Translations under genes and position numbers: made by a program
Assembly: GCF_000764305.2 (NCBI RefSeq)
Contig: NW_025947190.1
Span: 528,997 to 592,996 of the forward strand
Reading direction: 5' to 3'
Length of the DNA stretch: 64,000 nt
Origin: Hyalella azteca
Taxonomy: Eukaryota > Arthropoda > Malacostraca > Amphipoda > Hyalellidae
The notes under the pieces: generated by a model
Told to the model about the DNA's origin: nothing
The model's input: the letters and a program-made list of their open reading frames with translations, nothing else
The model's database searches: none
Shown here: positions 47,001 through 59,025 of the stretch, piece after piece
How the letters are laid out: every line of letters begins with the position of its first letter
Position numbering within the stretch: the first letter of the stretch is position 1

Positions 47001-50000
47001 CAGCAAATCGATCATGATTCTTTAGGTTTCTCAGCAATTGTCTAATGGAAGGGCTAAGCAAAAACGGGAGGACCTGAAGACGTCGGGAACTGTGAAAGGC
47101 AATGATGATGGCTTCGATTAGGCATCGCGTGTCATAGTGACCATCTGCATGCACAACACGCACTGCAGCAGATCGCAATCCCACTGCAATTTTCGACTGA
47201 AGCGTGCGTGCCATACTGAAAGAAATTGGATAAAAGAAGCCGTATATCAAATTTGAACGCGTCAGTCGTTTCAAATTATCTTGCATGCGCAGCAATGAAA
47301 GTGGTATTGGATTGCGATTTCGTACACTTGATATGCAATCTATGGCAGCTCATTGATCACTGTCAGAATACCAGCTTTGGATTGTATCAGCCCTGTAAGA
47401 TCCACGTTTAAACTTAGTTTTAAGGTAATCTCTCCACGTGTCGAAAATCCTCTAGTTTTGCTAATATGTAATTTAACTCATTTCAATGACCTTCTCACTG
47501 CAAAAAAAACATGGGAAATTATTCTTAACGTTATTGAAATGCAAGTTATAAGTTATTACGTTATCAAAATGCAAGTTATACGTTATAACGTTATCGAAAT
47601 GCAACAATAAGATTTTCACCTAAATTTTTGTGGAGGTTCAACAAACGTGTTGTTGGATTCACTTTAGCGTCGACCACAAACCATAGGTCTGCAATATCAT
47701 AGAGACAATCCAATTTTCGATAAAAACATGCGGTTGCGAGAGTGTGATTTTACTTAGCAATTTAATATTTTTTAAGTTCTTATTGCGTGGGTTCCGCATT
47801 CTTGATCGGCAAATGCCGAAATTTAAAGCAATTTTTCATAGTCTTCGCAAAAATTTGGCCGCGACTCCTCATTTGTTGCGGAAAGATTGAAACCGCAAGC
47901 ACATTCGTGATTCAGTGTTACCGCGAAGTGTGGCCACGACGTATCGTTCGTCAGATTATCTCCTAGTTCATCTCGCGTCAGATAGCCCATCGTCCATCCT
48001 AAAGGCACCCTTTGTATTTTCCAAAATGATACATGTCCTCAAACGGCTGCTCTTTTCAATTATAATTGCAGCTTGCTCTCAATTTACCAATGACGTGCTC
48101 ACGATTCGTCATCTCTTGAACCTGTGATGACACAGCTTGGTTCAGGACCGAGCTATCGAGTGACCGCGACAACGCCGCAACTCTCCAATTATGATGGCAG
48201 AAATGAGCCCCTTTACTCCCACTGACAACACGAAACTGGGACTCTGCTCTGCTTCTTTCTACAATTCCAACACTAATCGTTTCATTTTTCACGACCAACG
48301 ATAATGGTGCGGCCGAGTTGGGTTTTCAGAGGAGGGAAAAGCCATGCATTAAGTCATCCGTTGAGCCGACGTATCATTACGGCTGCGGTGTCTGCAACAG
48401 ACCTCGGGAAGCCCTCTCTTTATGCTAATTTTCCTTTCTAAATATTTATACAAGCTACATCTGGTGGAGCTCCAGGCTGCGAATCTGGCGCTTAAATATG
48501 ACGTTTGATCTGTCGTCTCCTTCTCGAAATTGAACCGATCAAGTTTATTTTTTATTGCTCTGACTGTGAAGTGAAGCAAAGTGATGGATCAGCAGTGGCC
48601 TCTTAATTAGCAAAATATCAAGGTAGAATTATTACTTTATATTGTAAACTGATTTCATTATACTCTGTTCGATTATTTTATCAAGCTCGAAAAATCCTTA
48701 CAATAAATAACGTTGATAAGAGAACTATATCTATGACTGATCTCGGAATATATTGTTTGGGGATCCCGTAATAAAACACGACTAAAATTCTTCCTGAAAT
48801 AATCTATCGCATGTTAATTCATCAATACGAATGAAAATACCATTACCCCATTCAGTTTTACTTTTGCCACAAAAGCATTATTATTCCAGACCGCTAGTGA
48901 AGAAATGTAAAGAAATTTAAAGCTCTTCTTTTAATGTAAAGAAGAAGATAAGAAAACCAAACATGGCCTAGAGCGCTCTCATCAAGCGATTCCACGACGC
49001 CTCAATGGACTTCACCGACGAAATTGAGAGTGCAATCTATCAAAGCCTTCATCTTTTGTACTGCCGCAGGTCGATATTCATTGCAATTATGATTTAATTT
49101 TACCCGTCATCACGACAATGTGATAATTGGCCCCACCCGAGTCATTACTGACCAATCATAAGATGGTTTTCAATCTGGCAATTTATTTTACCAACATCGA
49201 AGGAGCGCATTCCATGGCTGAGATCACGATTGCGGATGTTCTTGATCGAATGGTGATCGAGATAGGCCTACTTGTAGACGGCAAGCTCACTTTCACTGTC
49301 GGCCAGGGTGAGTTGTGTGTGGCAGTAGCTGTGTTAATCGTCCAGCTCAGTGACATGAGAGTAATAAGGCTATTTGTTGACTATAAAGTGTGGACTCCAC
49401 ACGATGGTATATAAGATGGCTTCAACGAATTACCTTAATGAGATGAAGCCGCTGCCTGAGATGGGTGGTCGGTAGCTAACAGGATTATATTTCGTTCGTC
49501 TTGATGTATCAAATATTGGGTGCGTGGTCATGCGAGACTTGATCTTGTAGTGGATGTAAATGCTGGTTAGTAATCGACTCAGCGGTCCATTTAGCTCCGA
49601 GGTTTGGAAGTTTTAGAAATTTTAATAAATTTATTAGCATATACACGAGCAGGTTAGCCCGGCATTGCCCGAATTGGCAATTTTGCGTGGGATCGGGATT
49701 TCTGCTATTATGGAATCCCGTTTTCAAAACTTATTGGTAATAATTAGGCTAACGTATGCTATTTAAAGGAAGACTAGCACATCGAACTTCCTTTTCACTG
49801 CAGGTGCATATGTAAAATTCAGTATATATATGCCTCTATAATTAATTTGTACAACCAGTTCCAAGATTAAAGTTCAATTCCAACCCTTCCCTCCATTTCC
49901 TCCAACCCTTTCCTCCGTTTCCTCCAATCCTTTCCTCCCGACCTGGCTTCACTCAAATTCTTTCCTATTTTCCCACTAAGAATAAATTTTTAGGTCCCGG

Positions 50001-50869
50001 CATTATCCCGACACTGAATACGTGCCCCAACAGCCTTTATATATTTGCGATGCTTGTTTGAAACACGCTCACAAACATATAATCTATAACTAATATATAA
50101 AAGATTATGAGCTTTGAGTTTTGAGGTCATTGCCTCGAAACTTTTTTTTACATATGTTGCCTTTGCGACATACGTAAAAAATTTTTTTGGGCGCTAAATG
50201 AAAATCACTACAAAAAGTCTTAAGTGAGCAAAAATTCTAGCATGCACAAAGAAGAAAATTGAGGAACTCAGTGCATATGTAAGCTCTATAACAATAATCG
50301 AATAGTTGAACTTAACCGTGAGTAATGTTATTGGGGATTAGCGGTAGCTAGAGCTTTGTTTGGTATATGAATAATTATTTTCATCAATGTTGTTATTTCA
50401 TTTTTCCTCGTATATGATTTATTTATTATTATAAAAAATGTATGATGCAATGCGTGATTTTTTTAGTACAAAATTATCATAAAAATGGTACAATAATATT
50501 ACATCTCTCACATACATTCCTCGTGTTCAAATACAATAGAATTGTTCCTCACTCTTAGCTTTGTGCCTACTGAATGATGAATGCCCTATGCCGACTGAAT
50601 GATTTACGAATACGACCGTGCAAACGGACATGGCTCACTTACTTCAATTACATTCATGGTACATTAGTATCAGAGTTTATAACATCAATTCGCTTCGTGC
50701 TATTCGCAACTAATGAAGTGGAGGTCTCAATCTATCAGTTTGGTCGCTCAGTCCTGCTGAGATAATTGTAGGAGCGGGCAGTTATAGAAATGGGTTCATC
50801 ACAAGCATCTTATTCAACTGTTGCATGAACTATTGTCTCATTGAATAAGAAAGAACCCCAAGTGATCTG
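44036..50869. other. Intergenic desert with two minor repeats
   Basis: About 6.8 kb. A three-copy 30-bp repeat (ACGTTAT(T/C)GAAATGCAAGTT) lies at 47528-47605, and a CT-rich CCTTTCCTCC tract at 49883-49943. A perfect CACGACGTCGTG palindrome is at 45979-45990. ORFs up to 117 codons (46942-47295, minus) show no recognisable domain and overlap frames on the other strand. No gene supported. Confidence 0.5.
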
Positions 50870-51215
50870 AGTAGTAATATTGGATCAAGCGCTTTGAATA
50901 TGCGGCTTAATTTGCTGCTGTTTCAGATAATCATTTTAAATATTGGATCAAGCGGTATGAATATGCGGCTTAAATTGCTGCACCTTATTATAGTTATTTA
51001 AATATTGGATCCAGCGGTTTGAAAATGCTGTTTAAATTGTTGCTATTTTTATTTTTATTACAATAATTTGAATCTTGGATCATTCGGTTTGAATGGGCGG
51101 TTTGAATATGCAGTTCAAATTACTGCTCTTTAATAAAAATAATTTAAATATTGGATCAAACGGTTTGAAAATACTGTTTAATTTGCTGCTCTTTACGACA
51201 GTAATTTTAACATCA
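50870..51215. repeat. 62- to 76-bp degenerate repeat, 5 units
   Basis: Each unit begins ATTGGATCAAGCGGTTTGAA, continues TATGCGGCTTAAATTGCTGC and ends in an AT-rich spacer of variable length. TGGAT landmarks at 50881, 50944, 51006, 51076 and 51152 give spacings of 63, 62, 70 and 76. Size variation sits in the AT spacer, consistent with slippage. Confidence 0.85.
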
Positions 51216-53833
51216 GTTTTAACGGTGGCCATTAATTGCCGATCTCATTATTGTTTAAAGTAATTCAAATGCCTCTCATGCTATTCTTCATATCGACCTG
51301 AAATAATATAATGGAAATTTTTTTTAATGTTGAGTCTATGACAAATATTAGTTAATTGCGTGGCGACTATAGTGAAATACGGATGAGTTTAAAAATATAC
51401 TTACGTCGGTAGTTGGCTTAAACTGGTTTCCGAAGCATTTTCGATTAAGTCAGTGTGAATTTAATTGTCGTATTCTTTGCTTTGAAAGTCAGTGTGAATT
51501 TAATTGTCACATTCATTACTTTAAAATATTGATGACAGAGTTTGTATATTTTTAATATCTTTCAGTATGACCGCCACGCGTTCACTGCATGCAGCCTCAG
51601 GCGTTCGCTGATATTGTGTTTCAGCGTCATCCTTCACAAGCTTCAGAGGCTTGAAGGAGTGAAAGTTTCACTCGGCTCGATCGATAATATATTTATGTTA
51701 TCGATGAGGTGTTAGATAACAGCATTTGAACGTTTCGAGTTACTCGTGAAGGTAGATCGGAGTCTATAAGAGACAGCCATCTGATTATAAAAAAAATCAT
51801 GAGTGTCGCTATAGTGAAAGATGACACAACTTTCTCCCAGGGTGGAAAACTTCGCTGCTTCTTAGGCCTTTCGATGGCCAAATAAAGCGCTTTTGCAAAG
51901 CTGATCATAACATCCGCATTAAATTTAAGTTTATCGAAGGATTAAATTAATCGGATAGCAAAGAATTAGTGCAGAAATTTAGGAAAAAAACTTTACATTA
52001 TTCGACGAAACCAATTTCTGAAACGGTGATCGGTTGATAATTTTTTTATTTCTACACAATGTTGCCTTATAAGGTTGAAAATTCAAATATTTTCTCAGAG
52101 TTGTAGTATTCTGGCCTATTTCTTCAACGCCGACACTTCTATTCTATTCTGGCTGAAAATGTAAGGAATTTCGCAGCACTCACATCGGGGTGATCAAAAA
52201 TTTCCCAGTACATTGCGGTGTCTATATAATAAAAGGATGCGAGTAACACAATATATTGCCTTAGATTATTTACTTAATGCACATTATGAAAATATCATAC
52301 CAGACATTGACTAGAAACCATTCTGTCTTCATTAACGTATAAAACTTGAACAGATTGAGCAGGGTTGAATCGGTGTACTTATACACTAACTAAACAAGGG
52401 GTGGGGTTCCATGCGTGGCCTGTGGTAATGCTACGTCTGGATCACTTAATAAGGAAACTAAGTATATAAAAGCACGAACCTAATGCGCGAGGTATATGTT
52501 AACATAGGAGTTAAGTCCATCATTTTGACAAGCACATAATTTGTTTATACATTCCTAAAGTCATAGCATTTTTTTTAATGTAGACTGAATTTATTAATAA
52601 ATTGCTTCTACTCAATCTGTAGAAAATGAACTACTGCAAATCACCGAAGTTGAAAAATTATGGCGATCTTTTAATCATAATATTTCAAAGCAAGAAAATA
52701 ATCGCTTGAAGTCCTAACGCAAATTAAGACTAAAATGGACGGTAAAATTCTTACAGCTAATAAAATTTTGTATCATGGAACCATCTACAGTTAATGCACT
52801 ACACATGTGAGATCATCCATTCCTCTCAACAAAAAACATTTCTTCACTTCCGATGATACAATATTTCCCTTATAACATAATAAAAACATGGCTGGAGAAT
52901 CTACTCGGAATAGAGGTTCAACGGATAAATGCTACAAAATCCCTGAACCTGTTGCATGAAGACATATGTTATTTAATTCTGCATTTGGAATTTGAACAAA
53001 TAAATTTTTATGTGAGTCATTCCTTTGTTAATTTTTGTTTAGGTCATTTTTTTCGCATGCTATTAGCTGCCGCATCCATTTTCACGACGGCCGTTACAGT
53101 AGCAGTTACTTTCAATGTAGCTGATGTGTGAATTTTATTCCAAATTTTGTTTTATTGTGTATAATGAATGAATTTTAGATGCTATTTGGTTTTAAAGTTC
53201 CAAAAATTAGAATATAATTACAATACAAGTATGCTGCCCAATTTGTGGCAGGACGCGACATTTGAATTTACGAGTGGAGATCACCACCAACGAGCTCACC
53301 GTTCACAGCTATTATGTATGATCGCACAAGAAAATCCTCTTCAAAAAACAGTGTTGACCCAAAGTTGGGCAAAAGTTATTTAAAAGTATAATTATCGGGC
53401 GTGAATAGAGTTATTCTAAATGCGTTTTGAGGCAGACGGGGCATATATTGAAACGATCGTTCCGGTAACCGGCTTAAAAATATACTTTAAGTGAAAACTT
53501 TAGGATATCGAAAAATGGTAAAAATAAAAAACGAATTAATTTGCAAAAAAAAACTTCTTGCATGACAATAAGCAGAAATTGAAGTAAATGAGCTCCTCAA
53601 CGGCAATAGAATATCAAGTAACCTTGTATTAAATCCTGACATAATATTTACAACAGTTAGCAACAAACTTCATTTCAACGACTTAAACTAATAATGCCCT
53701 ATTGATGAGACCATTTTTTTGATACCATACATTGTATTAAACTGTATTCAATTAAATCAACACTAGATAAATGCCCAATATAGGGAAGTATCAGCTCTGG
53801 TATTTTCTACCGACTCGCGCTTCTAATAGACCG
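51216..53833. other. Intergenic 3' of the Atonal-type gene
   Basis: No second gene is evident. A two-copy 39-bp duplication (GTCAGTGTGAATTTAATTGT at 51449 and 51488) and an adapter-like word at 51757-51776 are present. A 92-codon ATG-initiated frame at 52853-53131 has a hydrophobic, unrecognised translation. TTTATT, the complement of AATAAA, occurs near 53133 and 53151 and could serve the minus-strand gene with a long 3' UTR. Confidence 0.45.
51757..51776. other. Partial adapter-like sequence
   Basis: TCGGAGTCTATAAGAGACAG matches the end of the Nextera read-2 adapter with one mismatch and a 3-nt gap. The last 12 bases (TATAAGAGACAG) are identical to the Tn5 mosaic end. This could be chance or an eroded adapter left in the assembly. 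Confidence 0.3.
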
Positions 53834-53998
53834 GGACCGTACTATCATAAATAGATAATAATTCGTAACTCTGTCAGCCTAGCAGTTACGGCTTTTCAAG
53901 CTAAATCACCAGTCACAGACGGACCACTACGTGTACTTATGACGGTACATGTACTCAGTTCGCTACGCGTACCTGAGCGAGTTTTGATAGTACGGCCC
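53834..53998. repeat. 165-bp inverted-repeat structure in the 3' flank of the Atonal-type gene
   Basis: CCGTACTATCA (53837-53847) is exactly complementary to TGATAGTACGG (53985-53995). With two mismatches the pairing extends to GGG...AA, about 17 bases at each end. Inside are nested hairpins: CGTAACT (53864-53870) with AGTTACG (53884-53890). It starts 53 nt beyond the stop codon, so it is either a MITE-like insertion or a structured 3' UTR element. No clear target duplication is visible. Confidence 0.55.
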
Positions 53999-54050
53999 CT
54001 GAAGAGCGAAATAGGGACATGCACCGAATTTGATAAGAAATTCCGTGAGA

Positions 54051-54767
54051 TCACACCAACATATCGCAAAGCGTGGTGATGTAGGTCTGTGCCATCTGCA
54101 GAGAATCGTACTTGGAAAGCTTTTCTTGATTTCTTAGCTGAGGTAGCACAGACCGAAGTCTATCGAAAGCTAAGTTTAAACTGTCCATTCTTCGGCGCTC
54201 CCGCGCGTTGGCCGCGAGCCGCCTCTTCTTTCGTACTGCTTCTGAAACGTTGCTGCGGTTTCGTAGCCGACGTTGAGATGACGAAGATAATTTTGTTACT
54301 GAAGCTATGGATGAGCGGCATGTGTTTGATAGTGTATTACATGATTGGTTGTGTGAATGTACAATGTTAATGTTTTCATTGTTTGCCAGTAGTTTTTGAG
54401 ACGGGGAGTTCATCTGATCATTTGAATGGATCAGCACAGTTGTATGAGAGAAATCTTGGTTATTTTTCTTGACAATTTCACAATCTTCGGTTATACTAGA
54501 AACATGTACTTTGATATTCTGGACTGTATGAGGCATAAGAATCAACGAATCGTTCGTTATGTATGAATGCACGGACGATGGGAGCGTTGGACTGTTCCTT
54601 GGTGAGAGGTTGTAGTCGCTGACGTTAGAGGAAGACTCACTGAGTGGCGGCGACATCGATGGAAATCCGGCACTGCAGGCGTAGTAATCCGCGTCCGAAG
54701 AACAAGTCCCATTCTCGGCCGCAGCTATGAAAGAGTCAACAAAATGCTGGTAAATATCGGTACTCAT
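54051..54767 (-). CDS. ato-like: Atonal-family bHLH transcription factor (proneural)
   Basis: Encodes 238 residues with the bHLH at the extreme C-terminus (residues 182-238, bases 54224-54054), the arrangement of Drosophila Atonal and Amos. The basic region [13 protein letters not shown] contains the E-box-reading ERxR, helix 1 is [13 protein letters not shown], and helix 2 is [19 protein letters not shown]. The ANARERRRM basic region and LQMAQTYI place it in the Ato/Amos/ATOH1 group rather than neurogenin or NeuroD. The N-terminal part is serine- and asparagine-rich with proline-directed sites ([23 protein letters not shown]), as is usual outside the bHLH. Such factors bind E boxes as heterodimers with a Daughterless/E-protein and specify sensory neuron or photoreceptor fate. 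The frame stays open upstream to 54860 only through a TTG, so I take the ATG at 54767, which has AAA before it. It is intronless, as in fly ato and amos. Whether it is ato, amos or cato cannot be decided here. Confidence 0.93.
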   Translation of the reverse strand: MSTDIYQHFVDSFIAAAENGTCSSDADYYACSAGFPSMSPPLSESSSNVSDYNLSPRNSPTLPSSVHSYITNDSLILMPHTVQNIKVHVSSITEDCEIVKKNNQDFSHTTVLIHSNDQMNSPSQKLLANNENINIVHSHNQSCNTLSNTCRSSIASVTKLSSSSQRRLRNRSNVSEAVRKKRRLAANARERRRMDSLNLAFDRLRSVLPQLRNQEKLSKYDSLQMAQTYITTLCDMLV

Positions 54768-54807
54768 TTTTCCGGTAAAGTTGTCAATGTTATGTGACGC
54801 AAGTGAT

Positions 54808-54816
54808 TTAATCCAT
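54808..54816 (-). promoter_or_regulatory. Minimal upstream ORF (ATG GAT TAA) in the 5' leader
   Basis: The only upstream ATG I find in the predicted 220-nt leader opens a two-codon ORF ending 40 nt before the main start. Very short uORFs can let ribosomes terminate and reinitiate, so this could dampen translation. It depends on the inferred transcription start at 54987. Confidence 0.5.
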
Positions 54817-54984
54817 GTCAGTTTGATGCTGAGATACAAGTCACTGCTGGGCCGAGTCAAGTTGTTGTCAGGATGAAGCTTTAGTATTTCCCGTGACTAC
54901 TCTGGGAATCAGGTCCCTCAAGCTTCTGAAACAGAGGCAGCGGCACAGATTAACTAGTGCCAATAACACGACCTCGCTCAAGAT

Positions 54985-55018
54985 ACTGATGGGCATGGCC
55001 AAAGACTACCCCTTTATA
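54985..55018 (-). promoter_or_regulatory. Core promoter of the Atonal-type gene: TATA box plus TCAGT initiator
   Basis: On the minus strand a TATAAA (55018-55013, inside CGTATAAAGG) lies 31 bp upstream of the A in TCAGT (54989-54985, A at 54987). TATA at -31 with a TCAGT initiator is the textbook arthropod RNA polymerase II core. It implies a 220-nt 5' UTR without introns. No good DPE is seen at +28. Upstream are a GGGGCGGAG GC-box-like word (about 55035) and a SoxB-type ACAAAG (complement of CTTTGT at 55102-55107), reasonable for a neural gene but unproven. Confidence 0.8.
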
Positions 55019-55020
55019 CG

Positions 55021-58000
55021 CAGGTAACCTCGGAGGGGCGGAGCCTGGCTAATGGCGAACTGTTGTTCAGTAGCCGACGCGAAGATCGCCGCGTTTCTTC
55101 CCTTTGTTTGATCGCGCTAATTTGACTCCATACACGAGCTTCCGAGCGCCCCAAGGTGACGATATCATCTCAAATTTTTTGAGTCTCTTGAAACGCTACG
55201 AGTAAGAGAGTAAAACGCTTAAACATATTCGAATCTGTTATCACTTTAATCTTCTTACATTTATCATGATTTATGTTTTGATATTTACTTTAATATTACC
55301 GATCATAGAAAAATAACTATTCGTCATAGACAGACTGAAGATGTTCAAAATATTTTGTTCAAATATACTTTCAAACGCAAGTTAGTTTATTGGTCATAGA
55401 TCAATATGAAGTAGCATGGTAGCAGGGCTCGAAATAACTTTCAATATCATATTGCTTACTATCGATTTAGTTATTTATCAAGGACCATCATAACTTACAT
55501 AAATTTCCAGTTCCTTTATTTTATATTCACACAAACATGTAAAGTTACAACATGATTGGACAAAATGCCGTCTTCACCCTCTGGAAAATTTTATAATACA
55601 CATTAACATTGCACATAACATTCTATTCGCACTCTTCAATTGTCCACAGAAAGTCCGAGTTCTTGATACGAAGTTTGACAGAGACAAGCAATACACGTCA
55701 CTACTTTATTTGTACATTTCTTCTAGTAACTTGGCCGTAGGTTTATTGCCTTACGCACTATGATCAATCACACTTGCATTAGAATTAGCCACATTGACGT
55801 TCATGTTGAGTATGTTTGAAATCCATAGACCTGCAAATTATTTCCGTAATGTCAAATAAAGCATCGCATAAGTTCTTTACGTGCGCGTATTTGCAGTTGA
55901 ACACAAGCTTCGGGCGTCAGAAAAAGCTGCATGGTTAGCGAGTTAATGATCACACTTTCATGGAGACGATATCCCACGCATGCGGAGGAGAAGTGATTGC
56001 TATGACGGAGCTATGAGAAATTTTTATAAAGAACGATCAGCATTCCTTATCCAGCTTGTATCGGTGTAGCACGACACTAATGGCAGACTTTATTGGACAA
56101 AGACAGCGGCGAGACTGCAATAAAACATCTAGTTTCCTGCGAAACGTCCAATGCTGAAATCAAACCCTGAAGTACAATGGTAGGATCCCAAATAGATATA
56201 AAACGAAATTTAAATTGTCGCAACGACATAGCTGGGTAAAAATGCTAAAGTGAAATTAAATAATTTCTTTCATGGAAACTCCTTGCACCTTGTTTATTGA
56301 ATTCAAATTGAAACTCTATTAAAATATGCTAATGATTGCGACTAACTCTGAAAGTGCTGCACGGATTCGTTGCATCCTGTCATATAAAAATCACAAATAT
56401 AACGCTGTTCATATGTTCGGGTTCTCTTTCATTGATTACGCTTGTGTCTGATTTTATCAGCAAAGGCCCCCTACATGAAATCTACCTCAAGTAAGTTCAG
56501 CCTTCGTTTAACCGCTGCACATCTGCATAACCCTTAGGATTTAATAGAGTGCATGACAGCTTATTGGTGGTAAGTCGTTCATGTCAGAATTCGCAAGGAT
56601 AGGTGGACGCCATCTAAAGCTGCTTAGAAAAAATAAGGTCTAATTTTACCTCTCAAATTTTAAGGAGCGTGTGGCTCATTTCAGTACTAACCCAAACACT
56701 CATATAGCGCTCTCAGTTTTTCAAGAGGTTCTAAATTACTCAATAAGTTGCGGGTATTTGATTGCCATGTGTTGTGCCTTACCAAATCGAACCGCTTCCA
56801 ATAACAAGCTTGCACTTCAGCGATAAAAAAGACAAAACTAGCTGGTTTTGCTCCGGTATTAGGACGATAAGATCTGGCTGAAGCAAGTTTGTGTGGTTGA
56901 AGCCTAACGCATTCCGTATGTCAGGAAGACTGGATTCCAAAACCCGCACTGCCATATATGTCTCTCATATTTGACATGCTTTGCAAATCTTGTGAGTTCC
57001 AAAGCCATGAGTAAAATGACGTCACTAGGAGATCGAGCGCACGATATGGGCGCTGACTGGACAATCCAATAATTCTCGCCAGATAAATGTAAGTGAGCCG
57101 CTACTATTTGAGGCAGGCTTAATGAAATGTATTGATTCTTGCTTCGGTTCACAACATGAAAATGAACTGCAGAGAGTAACGTACTTGGGTATGATCGCCA
57201 CGCAACGTGTATCTTGGTAGCCATCGCCTGGCTCTGATTAGAACATTGAAAGACTTATCCGAAGTCTCGATCTATTTATTGTTTGGTTCAAAGAATCGAG
57301 TCCTATGTATGGTATTGATTTGCATGAAACTCTTGAACGTTAAACACGACTCCTGCAAGTTATTCTCGTCACATTAGTACAGGGTGCATTTGTGCATGTA
57401 GTTGAATGGGTAAAAGTTATGCTCTGCAGCCCGAAGTCCAATAAAAGAATTAAACCAGCTTTATATTCTTGCGATAAAAGTTATCTATTGTCTACATTTT
57501 TTTTCCTTGGTGGTCGGATGTTATCGCAATATAATTCGCTTTACAAGGAAAAAACATGAATAAGTTGATTTTCGTATTGATTATTAATGATGAATAATAA
57601 AAGCCCGATGCTCGGTTGGGAATAGGTGGTAACCTGTCGTAAAAAATACCTGTCATATGTAGGTACGAAACACTTCGTGATAAGGATAATTCAAAGTATC
57701 GTCATAATAAAGACAACTTTATCGCATCGTGGTATCATCATTAATCATCTTCGCCAGTCGGAGACGCAAGTTTTAACTTTTATTCTTATATGTATGTCAG
57801 TTTTTGCTTCCTGCTGACTTGCCGGCAAGTCTCGCACTGTAATTTTTCATAATTTTAGTATTTTTTGATTTGGCGGTAAATCCGTAACAGTAAAAACCTA
57901 TATTTATTTGACTTTTGAAGAAACCATGACGTAATTCTTTGGGAAGAAGCCTTGTTTTAAAAATTACTGACGAAATTCTAGCTATTCAATAGTGAACTAA

Positions 58001-59025
58001 TAATTTAAGCGTTAAAGTGCATTTATTTTGCATTTCACGCCTTTGACATGGTGTTTCGTTTGTCTTGCCGCTGTGTTACATATTCGCAAGCTTTTGAATA
58101 GAATATATAAGGATATTTGACTGCTCTTCCACTTTTGCAGGTGACTGGGCTTATTTGGATTGAGCTATCCCTCCAAAATATCATTTAGCGAATTTTGGCT
58201 TTTTAATATTTAAAATCAACTCAGTTATCGCATTTAGAAGAAAAATATCGTACGTATTGCGAGTCCCACAACCTAGGTTGAAGTAAGCTCTTTTTATTTC
58301 ACGTGGCAAAATATAAATGGTAATATCATTCATTTTATACTTTGCGGTCTTCTCGAATTTTCGACCTGTACGGAAACCATATAACGCACGGTCGAACACG
58401 CAAGTCACTGCTACAATCTTGCTATGTTTATCGGTATCTTTTGCACGCTCGTGGGCCCGTTGCCCCACTAGGTATCATTTCAATTTATATCGTGTCAATA
58501 TTTTATTTTAAAAGCTAATAGTCTAAACTTGATCTCAAAATTATGACTATAAATATTAATTTTAAAATATAATTCACAGTAATTTTAAAAGCTTCATCTA
58601 TAGTAATCGAAAACAGTTTTATTTAGCAGTAAAAAATTTTTATCTAAGCTAAAAAAGTTATCCACAATTAACTTAGTAACGCAAACACCTAGCAAAACGA
58701 AAATCTGTACACTTCATCCCAGTGAAAATGTCGACCGGCAGTAGAGAACACGGACCAATATCTGCCATACTTAGCGAGAAACCCGCTATGGCCCATGACC
58801 CGCAGTGGACTCGCTGCCTCATGTTACCCTATGCATGGCTGTACTGCATCTAGCCAAACCTCTTCTGGCCTAATCTACACAAGTTGCAACATTTCGCTAC
58901 ACAAAAAAATTCTGAGCGGACTTAATAAAACCTCACTGGCTGCAAAAGGTAGAAAAGCGGTTTAAGCGAGCCATAGAGCCAGTCATTGGCTGCAAGAAGG
59001 TTGTGAGTCGGGGCAACGTGGATCA
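55021..59025. other. Upstream intergenic region of the Atonal-type gene
   Basis: Four kilobases with no other gene supported. The first 140 bases are GC-richer and belong to the proximal promoter. Further out I see AT-rich DNA with no tandem array, which contrasts with the repeat-rich DNA to the left. Sensory enhancers would be expected here by analogy with fly ato, but no specific element can be assigned. Confidence 0.45.

Noticed and set aside
46942..48298. Several overlapping ORFs of 60-117 codons on both strands
   Set aside because: Mutually overlapping frames without splice or start support; no recognisable domain.
49127..49414. 95-codon plus-strand frame
   Set aside because: Starts only at a non-ATG codon and has no recognisable motif; likely chance.
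54089..54370. Plus-strand ORF opposite the bHLH gene
   Set aside because: Antisense shadow of the Atonal-type coding sequence, with no domain of its own.
54768..54860. 31-residue N-terminal extension of the bHLH protein
   Set aside because: It would need a TTG start. The ATG at 54767 has a good context and the promoter places this stretch in the 5' UTR.
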